64,000 nt of DNA from Roseitranquillus sp963749675 (GCA_963749675.1 CAVVNT010000009.1:1-64000); one strand, 5' to 3'. Counted from the first letter of the stretch, positions 1-9,514 are shown. The notes: a model not told the origin generated them from the sequence alone. Translations and numbers: made by a program.

Positions 1-443
1 TACCGGGCGAGGTCTGTCAAGCATTTCCTAAGGACTCGCTCTTCGTCCGGCGTGAACCGTGCGGACAAAGCCCGATCGTATTCCGAGGCGGTGCGAGAGA
101 GCCTGCGATAGGCGCCGAGGCCTAACGGCGTCAGAGAAAGCGATTCGACGCGGCGGTCCGATCCGGACGCAGTCCGAGTGAGAAAGCGCTTCTGCTCCAG
201 CGCGGCGACAGCCCGCGAGATCTTCGTCTTGTGGATCTTTGCACGGGCGCCGAGTTCGGTCGCGGTCATGTTCCCGGAGCGGCCGAGATGGACGAGGACG
301 CGCCATTCGGTGCGCAACATGCCGTATTCGTCCTTGTACGTCGACTGGAAGCCGGCGCTGGCGGCCTCCGCCGCCTGGTTGAGCATGTATGGCAGGAACG
401 CGGTCAGGTTGAAGTCGGGCGGCGTGGGGGTCTTTTTTGTCAT
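1..443 (-). CDS. MarR-family transcriptional regulator (3' end outside window)
   Basis: Reading leftwards from an ATG at 443, an open frame of 147 codons runs off the window edge with no stop. The protein has the MarR winged-helix pattern: an N-terminal helix, the TEWRVLVHLG segment (about residues 46-55), a recognition-helix region with KIHKTKISRAVAALEQK, and a wing ending in SGSDRRVESLSLT. It diverges from the homogentisate operon at 516 with only 72 bp between the starts, so by position it is probably the local repressor that senses a pathway aromatic. The effector is inference; the family assignment is firm. Confidence 0.85.
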   Translation of the reverse strand, partial: MTKKTPTPPDFNLTAFLPYMLNQAAEAASAGFQSTYKDEYGMLRTEWRVLVHLGRSGNMTATELGARAKIHKTKISRAVAALEQKRFLTRTASGSDRRVESLSLTPLGLGAYRRLSRTASEYDRALSARFTPDEERVLRKCLTDLAR

Positions 444-459
444 GACGTAGTTTTGACCG

Positions 460-488
460 TTGTTAGTTACAAAACCAACTTTTAACAA
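460..488. promoter_or_regulatory. candidate MarR operator in the marR-hmgA divergent promoter
   Basis: The short intergenic space holds TTGTTA (460-465) and its exact inverted partner TAACAA (483-488), with a second inner pair AGTT (465-468) and AACT (477-480). This AT-rich imperfect palindrome stands out from the GC-rich surroundings and lies between the two divergent starts, where a MarR dimer would block both promoters. Function is inferred from position and symmetry only. Confidence 0.45.
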
Positions 489-515
489 AGCAACCAATCG
501 GAGGGGGAGACCACG

Positions 516-1883
516 ATGGAAGACCACAGCACATCCTCGGGTCTGCGGAGCGCGCGGACACCTGTCGGAACCCATGAGGGCTACATGCCCGGCTTCGGCA
601 ACGACTTCGAAACCGAGGCGCTGCCGGGCGCTCTGCCCGAGGGCATGAACAGCCCGCAGAAGTGCAGCTACGGCCTCTATGGCGAACAGCTTACCGGCAC
701 CGCGTTTACGGCGCCGAGCCACCAGAACGAGCGGACCTGGTGCTACCGGATACGCCCGTCGGTCAAGCACACTGGCCGGTTCGCGGCGATCGACATGCCC
801 TACTGGAAGTCGGCGCCGCATGTCCTGCCCGGCGTCGTTTCGCTCGGCCAGTATCGCTGGGACCCGGTGCCGCACGGCGGCGAGCCGCTGACCTTCGTCA
901 CCGGCATGCGCACGATGACCACCGCGGGCGACGTCAATACCCAGGTTGGCATGGCGGCGCACATCTACCTCGCCACCGCGTCGATGGAGGACGAATACTT
1001 CTACTCCGCCGATAGCGAGCTGCTGGTCGTCCCCCAGGAGGGGCGCCTGCGGTTCTGCACCGAGCTTGGCGTCATCGACCTCGAGCCGAAGGAGATCGCA
1101 ATCATCCCGCGCGGCCTCGTCTACCGGGTCGAGGTGATCGAGGGGCCGGCGCGCGGGTTCGTCTGCGAGAACTACGGCCAGAAGCTCGAGCTGCCGGGCC
1201 GCGGGCCCATCGGCGCCAACTGCATGGCCAACCGCCGCGACTTCAAGACGCCCGTCGCCGCCTACGAGGACCGCGACGTCCCCAGCCGCGTGATCGTCAA
1301 GTGGTGCGGCCAGTTCCACGCCACCGAGATCGACCACTCGCCGCTCGACGTGGTCGCGTGGCACGGCAACTACGCGCCGGTGAAGTACGACATGCGGAAC
1401 TACTGCCCGATCGGAGCGATCCTGTTCGACCACCCGGATCCGTCGATCTTCACCGTCCTGACCGCGCCGTCGGGCGTCGCCGGCACCGCGAACATCGACT
1501 TCGTGCTCTTCCGAGAGCGCTGGATGACGATGGAGAACACGTTCCGTCCGCCCTGGTACCACAAGAACGTCATGTCGGAGATGATGGGCAACATCTACGG
1601 CAAGTACGACGCCAAGCCGCAGGGCTTCGTCCCCGGTGGCATCAGCCTGCACAACATGATGCTGCCCCACGGACCGGACAACGAGGCCTTCGAGAAGGCG
1701 ACCTTCGCGGACCTCAAGCCCGAGAAGCTTGATGAGACGATGTCGTTCATGTTCGAGACCCGCTTCCCGCAGCAGCTGACCGAGTTCGCGGCCAAGGAAG
1801 CGCCCCTGCAGGACGAGTACATCGACTGCTGGGACAGCCTGAAAAAGCGCTTCGACGGCACGCCCGAAGGCAACTGGGACTGA
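516..1883 (+). CDS. hmgA: homogentisate 1,2-dioxygenase
   Basis: 455-residue protein matching the family from end to end. It opens the ring of homogentisate with O2 to give maleylacetoacetate, using one ferrous iron in the cytoplasm. The N-terminal YMPGFGNDFETEALPGALP block, the FRPPWYHKNVMSEMMG block and the GGISLHNMMLPHGPD block, which carry the iron-binding His and Glu region, are all present. The start at 516 has a strong GGAGG site 12 bases upstream. First gene of a compact plus-strand operon for homogentisate breakdown. Confidence 0.97.
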   Translation: MEDHSTSSGLRSARTPVGTHEGYMPGFGNDFETEALPGALPEGMNSPQKCSYGLYGEQLTGTAFTAPSHQNERTWCYRIRPSVKHTGRFAAIDMPYWKSAPHVLPGVVSLGQYRWDPVPHGGEPLTFVTGMRTMTTAGDVNTQVGMAAHIYLATASMEDEYFYSADSELLVVPQEGRLRFCTELGVIDLEPKEIAIIPRGLVYRVEVIEGPARGFVCENYGQKLELPGRGPIGANCMANRRDFKTPVAAYEDRDVPSRVIVKWCGQFHATEIDHSPLDVVAWHGNYAPVKYDMRNYCPIGAILFDHPDPSIFTVLTAPSGVAGTANIDFVLFRERWMTMENTFRPPWYHKNVMSEMMGNIYGKYDAKPQGFVPGGISLHNMMLPHGPDNEAFEKATFADLKPEKLDETMSFMFETRFPQQLTEFAAKEAPLQDEYIDCWDSLKKRFDGTPEGNWD

Positions 1884-1947
1884 TCCCGCGACGCGGCCGC
1901 GCGAACCTTGCGCGTCCGCAAATAGCGATCGAATGGGAGGGACGACC

Positions 1948-3210
1948 TTGCCCCTGATCCGAAGCTGGCTTGACGCCGCCAACGCGCCGGACTGCGACTT
2001 TCCGGTCAACAACCTGCCCTATGGCGTCTTCTCCAAGAGCGAGGATGCGCCGCGCTGCGGGGTCGCCATCGGCGACAGCGTTCTGGACCTGCAGGAAGCC
2101 GAGGCCGCCGGGATCATCGAACTGGACGGCGGCCCGCACTTCGCCGCGCCGTCCTGGAACCAGTTCATGGCAGCAGGGCCGTCGGTCTGGGCCGCGCTGC
2201 GCGGCAGGCTGACCGAGCTTCTGTCCGAAGACGGCGGCGCGCCCGACCTCGTCCGGCCGCATCTGGTGCCGCTCGCGGACGTCCGTCTGCGCATGCCCTT
2301 TTCGGTCAGCGAGTACACCGACTTCTATGCCTCCCGGAACCATGCCTTCAACGTCGGCACGATGTTCCGGGGCCCCGAGAACGCGCTGCCGCCGAACTGG
2401 CTGCATATCCCGATCGGCTACAACGGGCGGGCCTCGTCGGTCGTGGTTTCGGGCACCGAGATCCGGCGCCCCTGGGGACAGCTCAAGGGCCCGAATGACG
2501 ACGGCCCCCGCTTTGCGCCATCGGCCCGCTTCGATATCGAGCTCGAGGTCGGCGTTATCGTCGGCCAGCCGTCCACAAGTGGTCATCCGGTGACCGTGGC
2601 CGAGGCCGACCAGATGATCTTCGGCTACGTGCTGTTGAACGATTGGTCGGCGCGCGACATCCAGGCGTGGGAATACCAGCCGCTCGGCCCGTTCCAGGCG
2701 AAGGCCACCGCGACGACGATCAGCCCCTGGATCGTGACCGCCGCGGCGCTGGAGCCGTTCCGGGTTCCGACGCCCGAGCGCGTGAAGGAGCTGCTGCCCT
2801 ATCTCGCCGAACCGAAGCCGGGCCTCTACGACATCGCGCTCGAGGTGGGGCTGACGCCTGAGGGCGGCACCGAGACCGTGATCTCGCGCACCAACTACCG
2901 CCAGATGTACTACTCCGCCGCCCAGCAGCTTGCGCACCACACGACGTCGGGCTGTCCCATGCGGGTCGGGGATCTCCTCGGCTCGGGCACCATATCGGGC
3001 CCCGAAAAGGACATGCTTGGCTCGCTCTTGGAGCTCTCGTGGGGCGGCAAGGAGCCGGTGGCGATCGGCGGCGGCCAGTCCCGCAGCTTCATCGAGGACA
3101 ACGATGAACTGACGCTCCGCGGCGCTGCCGAGGGCGACGGCTACAGGATCGGGTTCGGCGAGTGCGTGGGCAAGGTCCTGCCCGCCCTCGAACACCCCTA
3201 CGCACGATAG
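1948..3210 (+). CDS. fahA: fumarylacetoacetase
   Basis: Hydrolyses fumarylacetoacetate to fumarate and acetoacetate, the last step of the homogentisate route. About 420 residues, the usual length for the bacterial enzyme, with the conserved SVSEYTDFYASRNHA block, the acidic metal-binding region FDIELEVGVIVG and the GPEKDMLGSLLELSW segment. The frame is open from an ATG at 1933, but that ATG lies in a GGGAGG ribosome-binding site. The more likely start is the TTG at 1948, giving the family-typical N-terminus (PLIRSWLDAAN). Follows hmgA by 64 bp. Confidence 0.95.
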   Translation: MPLIRSWLDAANAPDCDFPVNNLPYGVFSKSEDAPRCGVAIGDSVLDLQEAEAAGIIELDGGPHFAAPSWNQFMAAGPSVWAALRGRLTELLSEDGGAPDLVRPHLVPLADVRLRMPFSVSEYTDFYASRNHAFNVGTMFRGPENALPPNWLHIPIGYNGRASSVVVSGTEIRRPWGQLKGPNDDGPRFAPSARFDIELEVGVIVGQPSTSGHPVTVAEADQMIFGYVLLNDWSARDIQAWEYQPLGPFQAKATATTISPWIVTAAALEPFRVPTPERVKELLPYLAEPKPGLYDIALEVGLTPEGGTETVISRTNYRQMYYSAAQQLAHHTTSGCPMRVGDLLGSGTISGPEKDMLGSLLELSWGGKEPVAIGGGQSRSFIEDNDELTLRGAAEGDGYRIGFGECVGKVLPALEHPYAR

Positions 3211-3223
3211 GAAGGAACAAGAC

Positions 3224-4174
3224 ATGTCGAAGGCATTCGCCTCAGCAAGCGATCTCGAGGAAAAGACCACCAGCTTCACCGAAGTCGGCGAGGGTCTCTA
3301 CGCCTTCACGGCCCAAGGTGACCCGAACACCGGCGTCATCATCGGCGACGACAGCGTGATGGTCGTCGAGGCGCAGGCGACGCCCCGCCTCGCCCGCAAG
3401 GTCATCGACTGCGTGCGCTCCGTCACCGACAAGCCGATCAGCCACCTCGTCCTGACGCACTACCACGCCGTCCGCGTGCTCGGCGCCTCGGCCTACGGCG
3501 CGCGTGAAGTGATCATGTCCGACACTGCCCGCGCCATGGTCGCCGAGCGCGGGCAGGAGGACTGGGACAGCGAATTCGCCCGCTTCCCCCGCCTTTTCCA
3601 GGGCCACGAGGAGATCCCAGGCCTGACCTGGCCGACCACGACCTTCTCCGATGCGATGACGGTTTATCTCGGCAACCGGCGGGTCGACATCATGCATGTG
3701 GGCCGCGCCCATACCGCCGGAGACGCGGTCATCTGGGTACCGGACCAGCAGGTGCTCTTCACCGGCGACATCGTGGAATACCATTCGGCCTGCTACTGCG
3801 GCGACGGCCACTTCGCGGACTGGCCCGAGACGCTCGCCAACATCGCCGCCTTCGAGCCTGTGGCGATTGCGCCCGGCCGCGGCGACGCGCTGGTGGGCGA
3901 GGAGATGGTGGCCAAGGCCCTCGCCGCGACCGAGGCCTTCGTGCGCTCGACCTACAAGCCCGTGCAGAAGGTCGCCGCCCGCGGCGGCAGCCTCAAGGAC
4001 GCCTGGGACGCGGTGCGGGCGGAGTGTGATCCGAAGTTCGCCGATTACGCGATCTACGAGCACTGCCTGCCGTTCAATGTCGCCCGCGCCTACGACGAAG
4101 CCCGCGGCATCGACACGCCGCGCATCTGGACCGCCGCGCGCGACAAGGAAATGTGGGACGCCCTTCAGGGCTGA
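3224..4174 (+). CDS. MBL-fold metallo-hydrolase with altered metal site
   Basis: 316 residues of metallo-beta-lactamase fold. The usual HxHxDH motif reads H79-Y-H81-A-V-R, so the Asp and second His ligands are replaced. The next motifs are kept (AHTAGD with its His, TGD with the bridging Asp), but the last motif is PGRG instead of the common PGHG. One metal site could therefore be intact and the other lost. Genes of this type sit in the homogentisate cluster between fahA and the FAD hydroxylase; the 13 bp gap here fits one transcript. The substrate is unknown. It may act as an esterase or thioesterase on a side product. Confidence 0.85.
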   Translation: MSKAFASASDLEEKTTSFTEVGEGLYAFTAQGDPNTGVIIGDDSVMVVEAQATPRLARKVIDCVRSVTDKPISHLVLTHYHAVRVLGASAYGAREVIMSDTARAMVAERGQEDWDSEFARFPRLFQGHEEIPGLTWPTTTFSDAMTVYLGNRRVDIMHVGRAHTAGDAVIWVPDQQVLFTGDIVEYHSACYCGDGHFADWPETLANIAAFEPVAIAPGRGDALVGEEMVAKALAATEAFVRSTYKPVQKVAARGGSLKDAWDAVRAECDPKFADYAIYEHCLPFNVARAYDEARGIDTPRIWTAARDKEMWDALQG

Positions 4175-4202
4175 AGCTGACGCCCGAGGGAGGAGAAGGG
4201 AC

Positions 4203-5822
4203 ATGTTCCGGGACCGCTACACGCTTGCCTTCAAGCTCTACCCGTACCAGCGCTCGTCCGACCAGGACGCCGAGACGCCGGTGCGTCACCCTGTCGTCGT
4301 GATGGGGGGCGGGCCGATCGGCGTCGCCACCGCCCTCGACCTCGGGTTGCAGGGCGTCCCCGTCGTGGTCCTCGACGACCACGAGGGGATCGGCATGGGC
4401 AGCCGGGCGATCTGCTTTGCCAAGCGCACGCTGGAGATCGCCGACCGCTACGGCTGTGGCACCCCGATGCTGGACAAGGGCGTGGTCTGGAACCTCGGCA
4501 AGGTCTTTCACCGCGACCGAAAGATCTTCGAGTTCAACCTTCTGCCGGAGCAGGGTCACAGGTTTCCCGCCTTCATCAACCTCCAGCAGCCCTACTTCGA
4601 GCGGTTCCTCGTCGACCGGCTGCGCGCCGCGCAGGCCGAGGGCGCGCCGATCGAGATCCGCGGCAAGAACCGCGTAGACGCGGTCGAGGTCCGGGACGAT
4701 CACGTCGGCCTGCAGGTCATGACCCCGGACGGGCCCTACAAGATCGAGGCGGACTGGCTGATCGGCTGCGACGGCGCCTCTTCACCGCTGCGCACGATGC
4801 TGGGCTACGGGTTCACCGGAAAGGTGTTCAGGGACAGCTTCCTGATCGCCGACATCACCATGAAGGCCGACTTTCCGACCGAGCGCTGGTTCTGGTTCGA
4901 CCCGCCCCATACCGGCGGTGCCTCGACCCTGCTGCACAAGCAGCCCGACGGGACCTGGCGCATCGACTTTCAGATCGGCTGGGACGTCGACCGCAAGGAG
5001 GAGATGCAGGAGGAGAACATCCGCCGCCGGCTAGATGCAATGCTGGGCGAGGTCGAGTACGAGATCGTCTGGTCCTCGATCTACACCTTCCAGTGCAAGC
5101 GGATGGAGCACTTTCGGCGCGGGCGGGTGATCTTCGCCGGAGACGCAGCGCATCAGGTGTCGCCCTTCGGCGCGCGCGGCGCGAACTCGGGCATGCAGGA
5201 CGTCGACAACCTCGGCTGGAAGCTGGGCTTGGTGATCGAGGGCAAGGCACCGGAGAGCCTGCTCGACACCTACGACGACGAGCGCATCCAGGCTGCCGAC
5301 GAGAACATCCTGAACTCGACGCGATCGACCGACTTCATCACTCCGAAGTCCGAGGTGAGCCGGATCTTCCGCGACGCGGTGCTCGACCTTGCGGAGCGCC
5401 ACGAGTTCGCCCGGCCGTTGGTGAACTCCGGCCGGCTGTCGGTGCCGTGCGTGCATGACGGCTCGCCGCTGAGCACGCCCGACGCGCTGGAGGGTGGTCC
5501 GGCCCGCAGTCGGCCGGGCGCGCCGTGCCCGGATGCGCCGCTGGACGAGGGCTTCCTGCTGGAACGGCTCGGCTCGCGCTTCACGCTGCTGGCCATCGGC
5601 GCAGACGTGCCGGAGCAGATCGACGAGGGGGGAGTCGCCGCCGTCAGGCTGGCGCTCGACGCTGCGTCCGACCCGACCGGGGCGGTACGAGAGCGCTATC
5701 TCGGCGAGGCGCCGTCGGCGGTGTACCTGGTCCGGCCCGACCAGCACGTCGCCGCACGCTGGCCCGCCTTTGACGAAGCCGCCGTGCGCGCCGCGATCCG
5801 CCGCGCCACCGGGAAGGAGTGA
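4203..5822 (+). CDS. FAD-dependent aromatic hydroxylase (3-hydroxyphenylpropionate hydroxylase-like)
   Basis: About 539 residues, starting at the ATG at 4203 after a GGGAGGAG site; longer upstream reading frames are not part of the gene. It has an N-terminal GGGPIGVATALDLG Rossmann loop for FAD, the middle GCDGASSPLR (DG-type) motif, and GDAAHQVSPFGARG, which binds FAD ribitol. This is the group A flavoprotein monooxygenase pattern. In this operon it probably feeds a hydroxyphenyl acid into the homogentisate route, but the exact substrate is not shown by sequence. The C-terminal thioredoxin-like tail is present. Confidence 0.9.
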   Translation: MFRDRYTLAFKLYPYQRSSDQDAETPVRHPVVVMGGGPIGVATALDLGLQGVPVVVLDDHEGIGMGSRAICFAKRTLEIADRYGCGTPMLDKGVVWNLGKVFHRDRKIFEFNLLPEQGHRFPAFINLQQPYFERFLVDRLRAAQAEGAPIEIRGKNRVDAVEVRDDHVGLQVMTPDGPYKIEADWLIGCDGASSPLRTMLGYGFTGKVFRDSFLIADITMKADFPTERWFWFDPPHTGGASTLLHKQPDGTWRIDFQIGWDVDRKEEMQEENIRRRLDAMLGEVEYEIVWSSIYTFQCKRMEHFRRGRVIFAGDAAHQVSPFGARGANSGMQDVDNLGWKLGLVIEGKAPESLLDTYDDERIQAADENILNSTRSTDFITPKSEVSRIFRDAVLDLAERHEFARPLVNSGRLSVPCVHDGSPLSTPDALEGGPARSRPGAPCPDAPLDEGFLLERLGSRFTLLAIGADVPEQIDEGGVAAVRLALDAASDPTGAVRERYLGEAPSAVYLVRPDQHVAARWPAFDEAAVRAAIRRATGKE

Positions 5823-5826
5823 CGTC

Positions 5827-6030
5827 GTGACAACCCTGACCCTGACCCCGAACATCACAGGCCCCGACGACCTCTACGCCGACCTGCTGGCGGCGCACGA
5901 GGGCCTGACGAAAAGCGAGAGCGACGCTTTCAACGCGCGCCTGATCCTGATCCTCGCCAATCAGGTCGGCGACCGGGAGGTGCTGCGCCAGGCACTCCAC
6001 GCCGCGGCCTTCGCCCCCGAGACGGAGTAG
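5827..6030 (+). CDS. DUF2783 small protein
   Basis: 67-residue acidic helical protein with a GTG start at 5827, 4 bp after the hydroxylase stop. It reads as a single domain with GPDDLYADLLAAHEGL near the N-terminus and ILILANQVGDREVL in the middle, the pattern of DUF2783. These proteins are found almost only beside the FAD hydroxylase and maiA of homogentisate clusters. A role as partner or subunit of the hydroxylase is therefore plausible but unproven. Tight spacing on both sides indicates the same operon. Confidence 0.85.
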   Translation: MTTLTLTPNITGPDDLYADLLAAHEGLTKSESDAFNARLILILANQVGDREVLRQALHAAAFAPETE

Positions 6031-6034
6031 GCCG

Positions 6035-6709
6035 GTGCCCGAAGCGCACACAAGAGGAACGGGCGAAGTGGTGCTGTGGGACTACTGGCGGAGCACCGCG
6101 AGCTACCGCGTTCGGATCGCGCTGAACCTCGCCGGCATCGAGTATCGGACCGTGCCCGTCGATCTGCTGACAGGCGAGCAGCGGGCGCCGGCGCATCTGG
6201 CGCGCAATCCGCAGGGGCTGGTGCCGGTGCTTGGGATCGACGGGGTGCGCCTGACCCAGTCGCTGGCGATCATCGACTACCTGCAGGACACCGACCGGCT
6301 GGAGCTGCGGCTCGCCGATCCGCTCGACCGGGCGCGCGTACGAGCCGTGGCGCTGGCGATCGCGGCCGAGATGCATCCGGTCTGCAACCTGCGGGTCCTC
6401 GCGCGGATAGAGGAGCTGACCGGACAACCGGAGGCGCGCCGCGAATGGGTGCGCGCGACGCTGGCGCCTGCGCTGAAGGCGGTGGAGGCGATGCTGCCTG
6501 CAGACGGCAGCCGGTACGCGTTCGGCGACCGGATCACCGAGGCCGACGTCTGCATCGTCCCGCAACTCTACAACGCGCGACGCTGGGAGGTCGATCTCGA
6601 TGCGACGCCCCGGCTGGTTGCGATCGACGCCGCCTGCGCGGACCATCCTGCCTTTTCCGCCGCACATCCTGATCGAGTGCGTGCGGCCCCCACTCAGGCC
6701 GAAGCCTGA
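6035..6709 (+). CDS. maiA: maleylacetoacetate isomerase (GST zeta class)
   Basis: Converts maleylacetoacetate to fumarylacetoacetate with glutathione as cofactor, the middle step between HmgA and FahA. The thioredoxin-like N-terminal domain carries the zeta-class motif RSTASYRVRIALN and the glutathione-contact NPQGLVPVL and QSLAIIDYL segments; an all-helical C-terminal domain follows. The GTG at 6035 gives 224 residues. A GTG at 6068, preceded by AGAGG, would start right before the first beta strand and is a good alternative. Last gene of the ring-cleavage operon. Confidence 0.93.
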   Translation: MPEAHTRGTGEVVLWDYWRSTASYRVRIALNLAGIEYRTVPVDLLTGEQRAPAHLARNPQGLVPVLGIDGVRLTQSLAIIDYLQDTDRLELRLADPLDRARVRAVALAIAAEMHPVCNLRVLARIEELTGQPEARREWVRATLAPALKAVEAMLPADGSRYAFGDRITEADVCIVPQLYNARRWEVDLDATPRLVAIDAACADHPAFSAAHPDRVRAAPTQAEA

Positions 6710-6749
6710 CCCCGATCGCCAATTTCCAAACACCTCTGGGAGGATAACC

Positions 6750-7760
6750 ATGAAACTACTGACCACTGCGAGCCTTCTCGCCTTTGCCGCAACCGCGGTC
6801 CCCGCGCTGGCCCAGACCGAGCTCGTGCTGTCGAGCTGGCTGCCGCCGCGGCATCCGATCGTCATCAACGCCATCGAGCCCTGGGCCAAGGAGGTCGAGG
6901 AGGTGACTGACGGCCGCGTCAGCGTGCGCGTGCTGCGAAAGCCGCTGGGCAGCCCGCCGGCGCACTTCGACATGGCCCGCGACGGCGTGGCCGACATCAC
7001 CTACGGCCTGCACAGCTTCACCCAGGATGACCGCTTCTCCGGCTCGCGGGTCGGCCAGTTCTCGTTCCTCGGCGACGATGCGGTCGAGACCTCCAAGGCG
7101 TTCTGGACCGTCTATACCGAAGACCTCGGCGCGGTCGGGGAGCACGAGGGCACCAAGCTTCTCGGCCTCTTCGTCCACGGGCCCGGCATCTTCCACAACA
7201 ACGTGCGCAAGATCGAGACGCCCGCCGACTTCGAGGGCCTGAAGATCCGGGTGCCGGGCGGCTACATCGCCGAGCTGGTCGAAGATCTGGGCTCGACCCC
7301 GCTCTTCATGTCGTCGCCCGAGGTCTACGAGAAGCTCTCGCGCGGCGTGATCGACGGCGTGACCTTCACTTACGAGGCGCTGACCGCGTTCAACCTCACC
7401 GACGACCTCAAGTACTCGATGCGGGTGCCGGGCGGGATCTACAACACCACCTGGTTCCTCGTCATGGACGAGGACCGGTGGGACGAGATCAGCCCCGAGG
7501 ACCAGGCGGCGATCGAGGACATCTCTGGCCTGGCCTTCGCCGAACGGGTCGGCGAAGCGTGGAACGATGCCGACGAAGCCGCGATCGCCGAGATCGAGGA
7601 GGCTGGCATAGAGATCTACGACGCGCCCCAGCCGGTCGTCGATGAGATCACCATCTACGCCGACCAGCTCGAGCAGGCCTGGGACGACGAACTCGGCGAT
7701 GGGGTCGACGGCCTCGCGGCCCTCGCGCGCCTGCGCGAGATGACCGGGGTCGGAATGTGA
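6750..7760 (+). CDS. TRAP transporter substrate-binding protein (DctP family)
   Basis: 336 residues starting at the ATG at 6750 behind a GGGAGG site. A clear Sec signal peptide (KLLTTASLLAFAATAVPALA, cut after AQ) exports it to the periplasm. It has the DctP-type features LSSWLPPRHP, then the FKIRVPGG-like block LKIRVPGGYIAEL, which contains the Arg that usually pairs with the carboxylate of the ligand. The genes for the small and large membrane subunits follow with overlaps. Being 40 bp after maiA, the transporter probably imports the aromatic or keto acid degraded by the upstream operon. Confidence 0.92.
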   Translation: MKLLTTASLLAFAATAVPALAQTELVLSSWLPPRHPIVINAIEPWAKEVEEVTDGRVSVRVLRKPLGSPPAHFDMARDGVADITYGLHSFTQDDRFSGSRVGQFSFLGDDAVETSKAFWTVYTEDLGAVGEHEGTKLLGLFVHGPGIFHNNVRKIETPADFEGLKIRVPGGYIAELVEDLGSTPLFMSSPEVYEKLSRGVIDGVTFTYEALTAFNLTDDLKYSMRVPGGIYNTTWFLVMDEDRWDEISPEDQAAIEDISGLAFAERVGEAWNDADEAAIAEIEEAGIEIYDAPQPVVDEITIYADQLEQAWDDELGDGVDGLAALARLREMTGVGM

Positions 7761-8209
7761 GCCTGCGCGGCGTCCACATTTTGCTCGAGGGGCTGTCGGC
7801 CGTACTGCTGGTCGCGCTTATCGCGGTCACGGCCACCGACGTGGTCGGGCGATACCTGCTGAACGCGCCGCTGTCCGGCGCATTCGAGATGACCGAGCTG
7901 ATGCTCGGCGCGCTGGTCTTCGCGGCGCTGCCGCTGGTCAGCCGCAGCGGCAGCCACGTGGAGGTCGACCTGCTCGTCACGGTCCTGCCCGAGCGCGTGA
8001 ACCACGCGCTCGGGTTCATTGCCGCGGCGATCTCGGCGCTGGTGCTCGTCTACTTCGCCTGGCGGCTCGGCATCCTCGGCATCCAGCAGTGGCAGGAAGG
8101 CTCGCGCTCGGTCTCGCTCGGCGTGCCGTTCTGGCCGTTCGCGGCCCTCGGCGCCGCCGGATGCCTGATGGCGGCCCTGTTCGGCGTCCTGCGGGCGGTG
8201 GAGCGATGA
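7757..8209 (+). CDS. TRAP transporter small permease (DctQ family)
   Basis: 150 residues with four predicted membrane helices. It starts with a GTG that overlaps the stop of the binding-protein gene by 4 bp, and its own stop overlaps the start of the large permease, so the three are translationally coupled. The DVVGRYLLNAPLSGAFEMTELMLG segment after the first helix is typical of DctQ subunits, including the conserved Glu-containing stretch. It forms the membrane scaffold of the importer with DctM. Confidence 0.9.
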   Translation: MSLRGVHILLEGLSAVLLVALIAVTATDVVGRYLLNAPLSGAFEMTELMLGALVFAALPLVSRSGSHVEVDLLVTVLPERVNHALGFIAAAISALVLVYFAWRLGILGIQQWQEGSRSVSLGVPFWPFAALGAAGCLMAALFGVLRAVER

Positions 8210-9514
8210 CGGTTTCCCTGATCGGCCTCGTCGTCCTGCTCACGCTGGTCTTCGCGCGGGTGCCGATCGCGTTCGCGATGGCGCTGGTCGGCGCGGTCGG
8301 CTTCGCGTCGATGCGCGGCTGGGACTCGACCGGTGCGATGGTCGGCAACGTCGTGTTCGAGACCGGACTTGAGCTACTCGCTGTCGGTGGTGCCGCTATT
8401 CATCCTGATGGGCAACGTGCTGGCCAAGTCCGGCATCGCGCACGGGCTCTTCGCCGGTGCGGACCGCATCTTCGGACGGATGCGCGGGGGCCTGGCGCTC
8501 GCCTCGGTCTTGAGCTGCGGCGGGTTCTCGGCCGTCTCGGGCTCGTCGCTGGCGACGGCGGCGACGATGTCGCGGGTCGCGATGCCGCCGATGCGGCGCT
8601 TCGGCTACGCCGACAGCCTTGCGGCGGGCTCGATCGCGGCGGGCGGCACGCTCGGCATCCTGATCCCGCCCTCGATCATCATGATCATCTACGGCCTGCT
8701 CACCGAGAGCGACATCGGCAAGCTCTTCATCGCGGGGCTGCTGCCCGGCCTGCTCGGCATCCTGCTCTACCTCGTCGCCGTGGTTGTCGCCGTGCGTCTG
8801 AACCCGTCGCTGGCGCCGCCGGTCACCGAGCCCGAGCCGATGTCGCGGCGCGACACGATCGGCGTGCTCGGCACGCTGGCGCTCTTCGTCTTCATCATGA
8901 CCGGCATCTACGGAGGTTTCTTCACCCCGATCGAAGCGGCAGGCATGGGCGCGTTCTTCGCCTTGTTGCTCGCCGTCGGGACCCGGGGCCTGTCCTGGGC
9001 CTCGTTCTGGGAGGCGTGCCGCGAAACGGTTGTCTCGTCCGCTATGATCTTCGCGATCATCATCGGCGCCGAAATCTTCTCGTCCTTCGTCAACTTCGCG
9101 GGGCTGCCCGACGCGCTCGTCGACCTCGTCTACGACCTTGACGTGTCCGCATGGGTCGTGATCGGCATCATGGTCGGGATCTACCTGGTCATGGGATGCG
9201 TCTTCGAGAGCCTGTCGATGATCCTGCTGACCGTCCCGGTCTTCTATCCGATCGTCGAGCAGCTCGACTTCGGCACCGGCCTGCTGGCCGACCCCGAGAT
9301 GGTACTGATCTGGTTTGCCGTCGTCGTGGTCGTGGTGACGGAGATCAGCCTGATCACGCCGCCGGTCGGCATGAACGTCTTCGTCCTGCGCTCGACCCTG
9401 CCCGACATCGCACTCGGCACGATCTTCCGCGGCGTGCTGCCGTTTTGGATCGCCGACCTTGTGCGCCTCGCGCTTCTGGTCGCGCTTCCAGCCATCTCAC
9501 TGGCGCTGCTATGA
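8206..9514 (+). pseudogene. TRAP transporter large permease (DctM family), frameshifted
   Basis: The start ATG at 8206 overlaps the DctQ stop (ATGA). The frame begins correctly (IGLVVLLTLVFARVPIAFAM) but shifts near 8369, where an extra base appears inserted in GACCGG-A-CTTGAGC. Beyond it the normal DctM sequence continues to 9514 (LSYSLSVVPLFILMGN and later GGTLGILIPPS and ITPPVGMNVFV). The total length is 1309 nt, one more than a multiple of three. Removing one base gives a complete permease of about 435 residues with 12-13 helices. Either a real inactivation or a sequence error; the pattern across the window favours an error. Confidence 0.88.
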
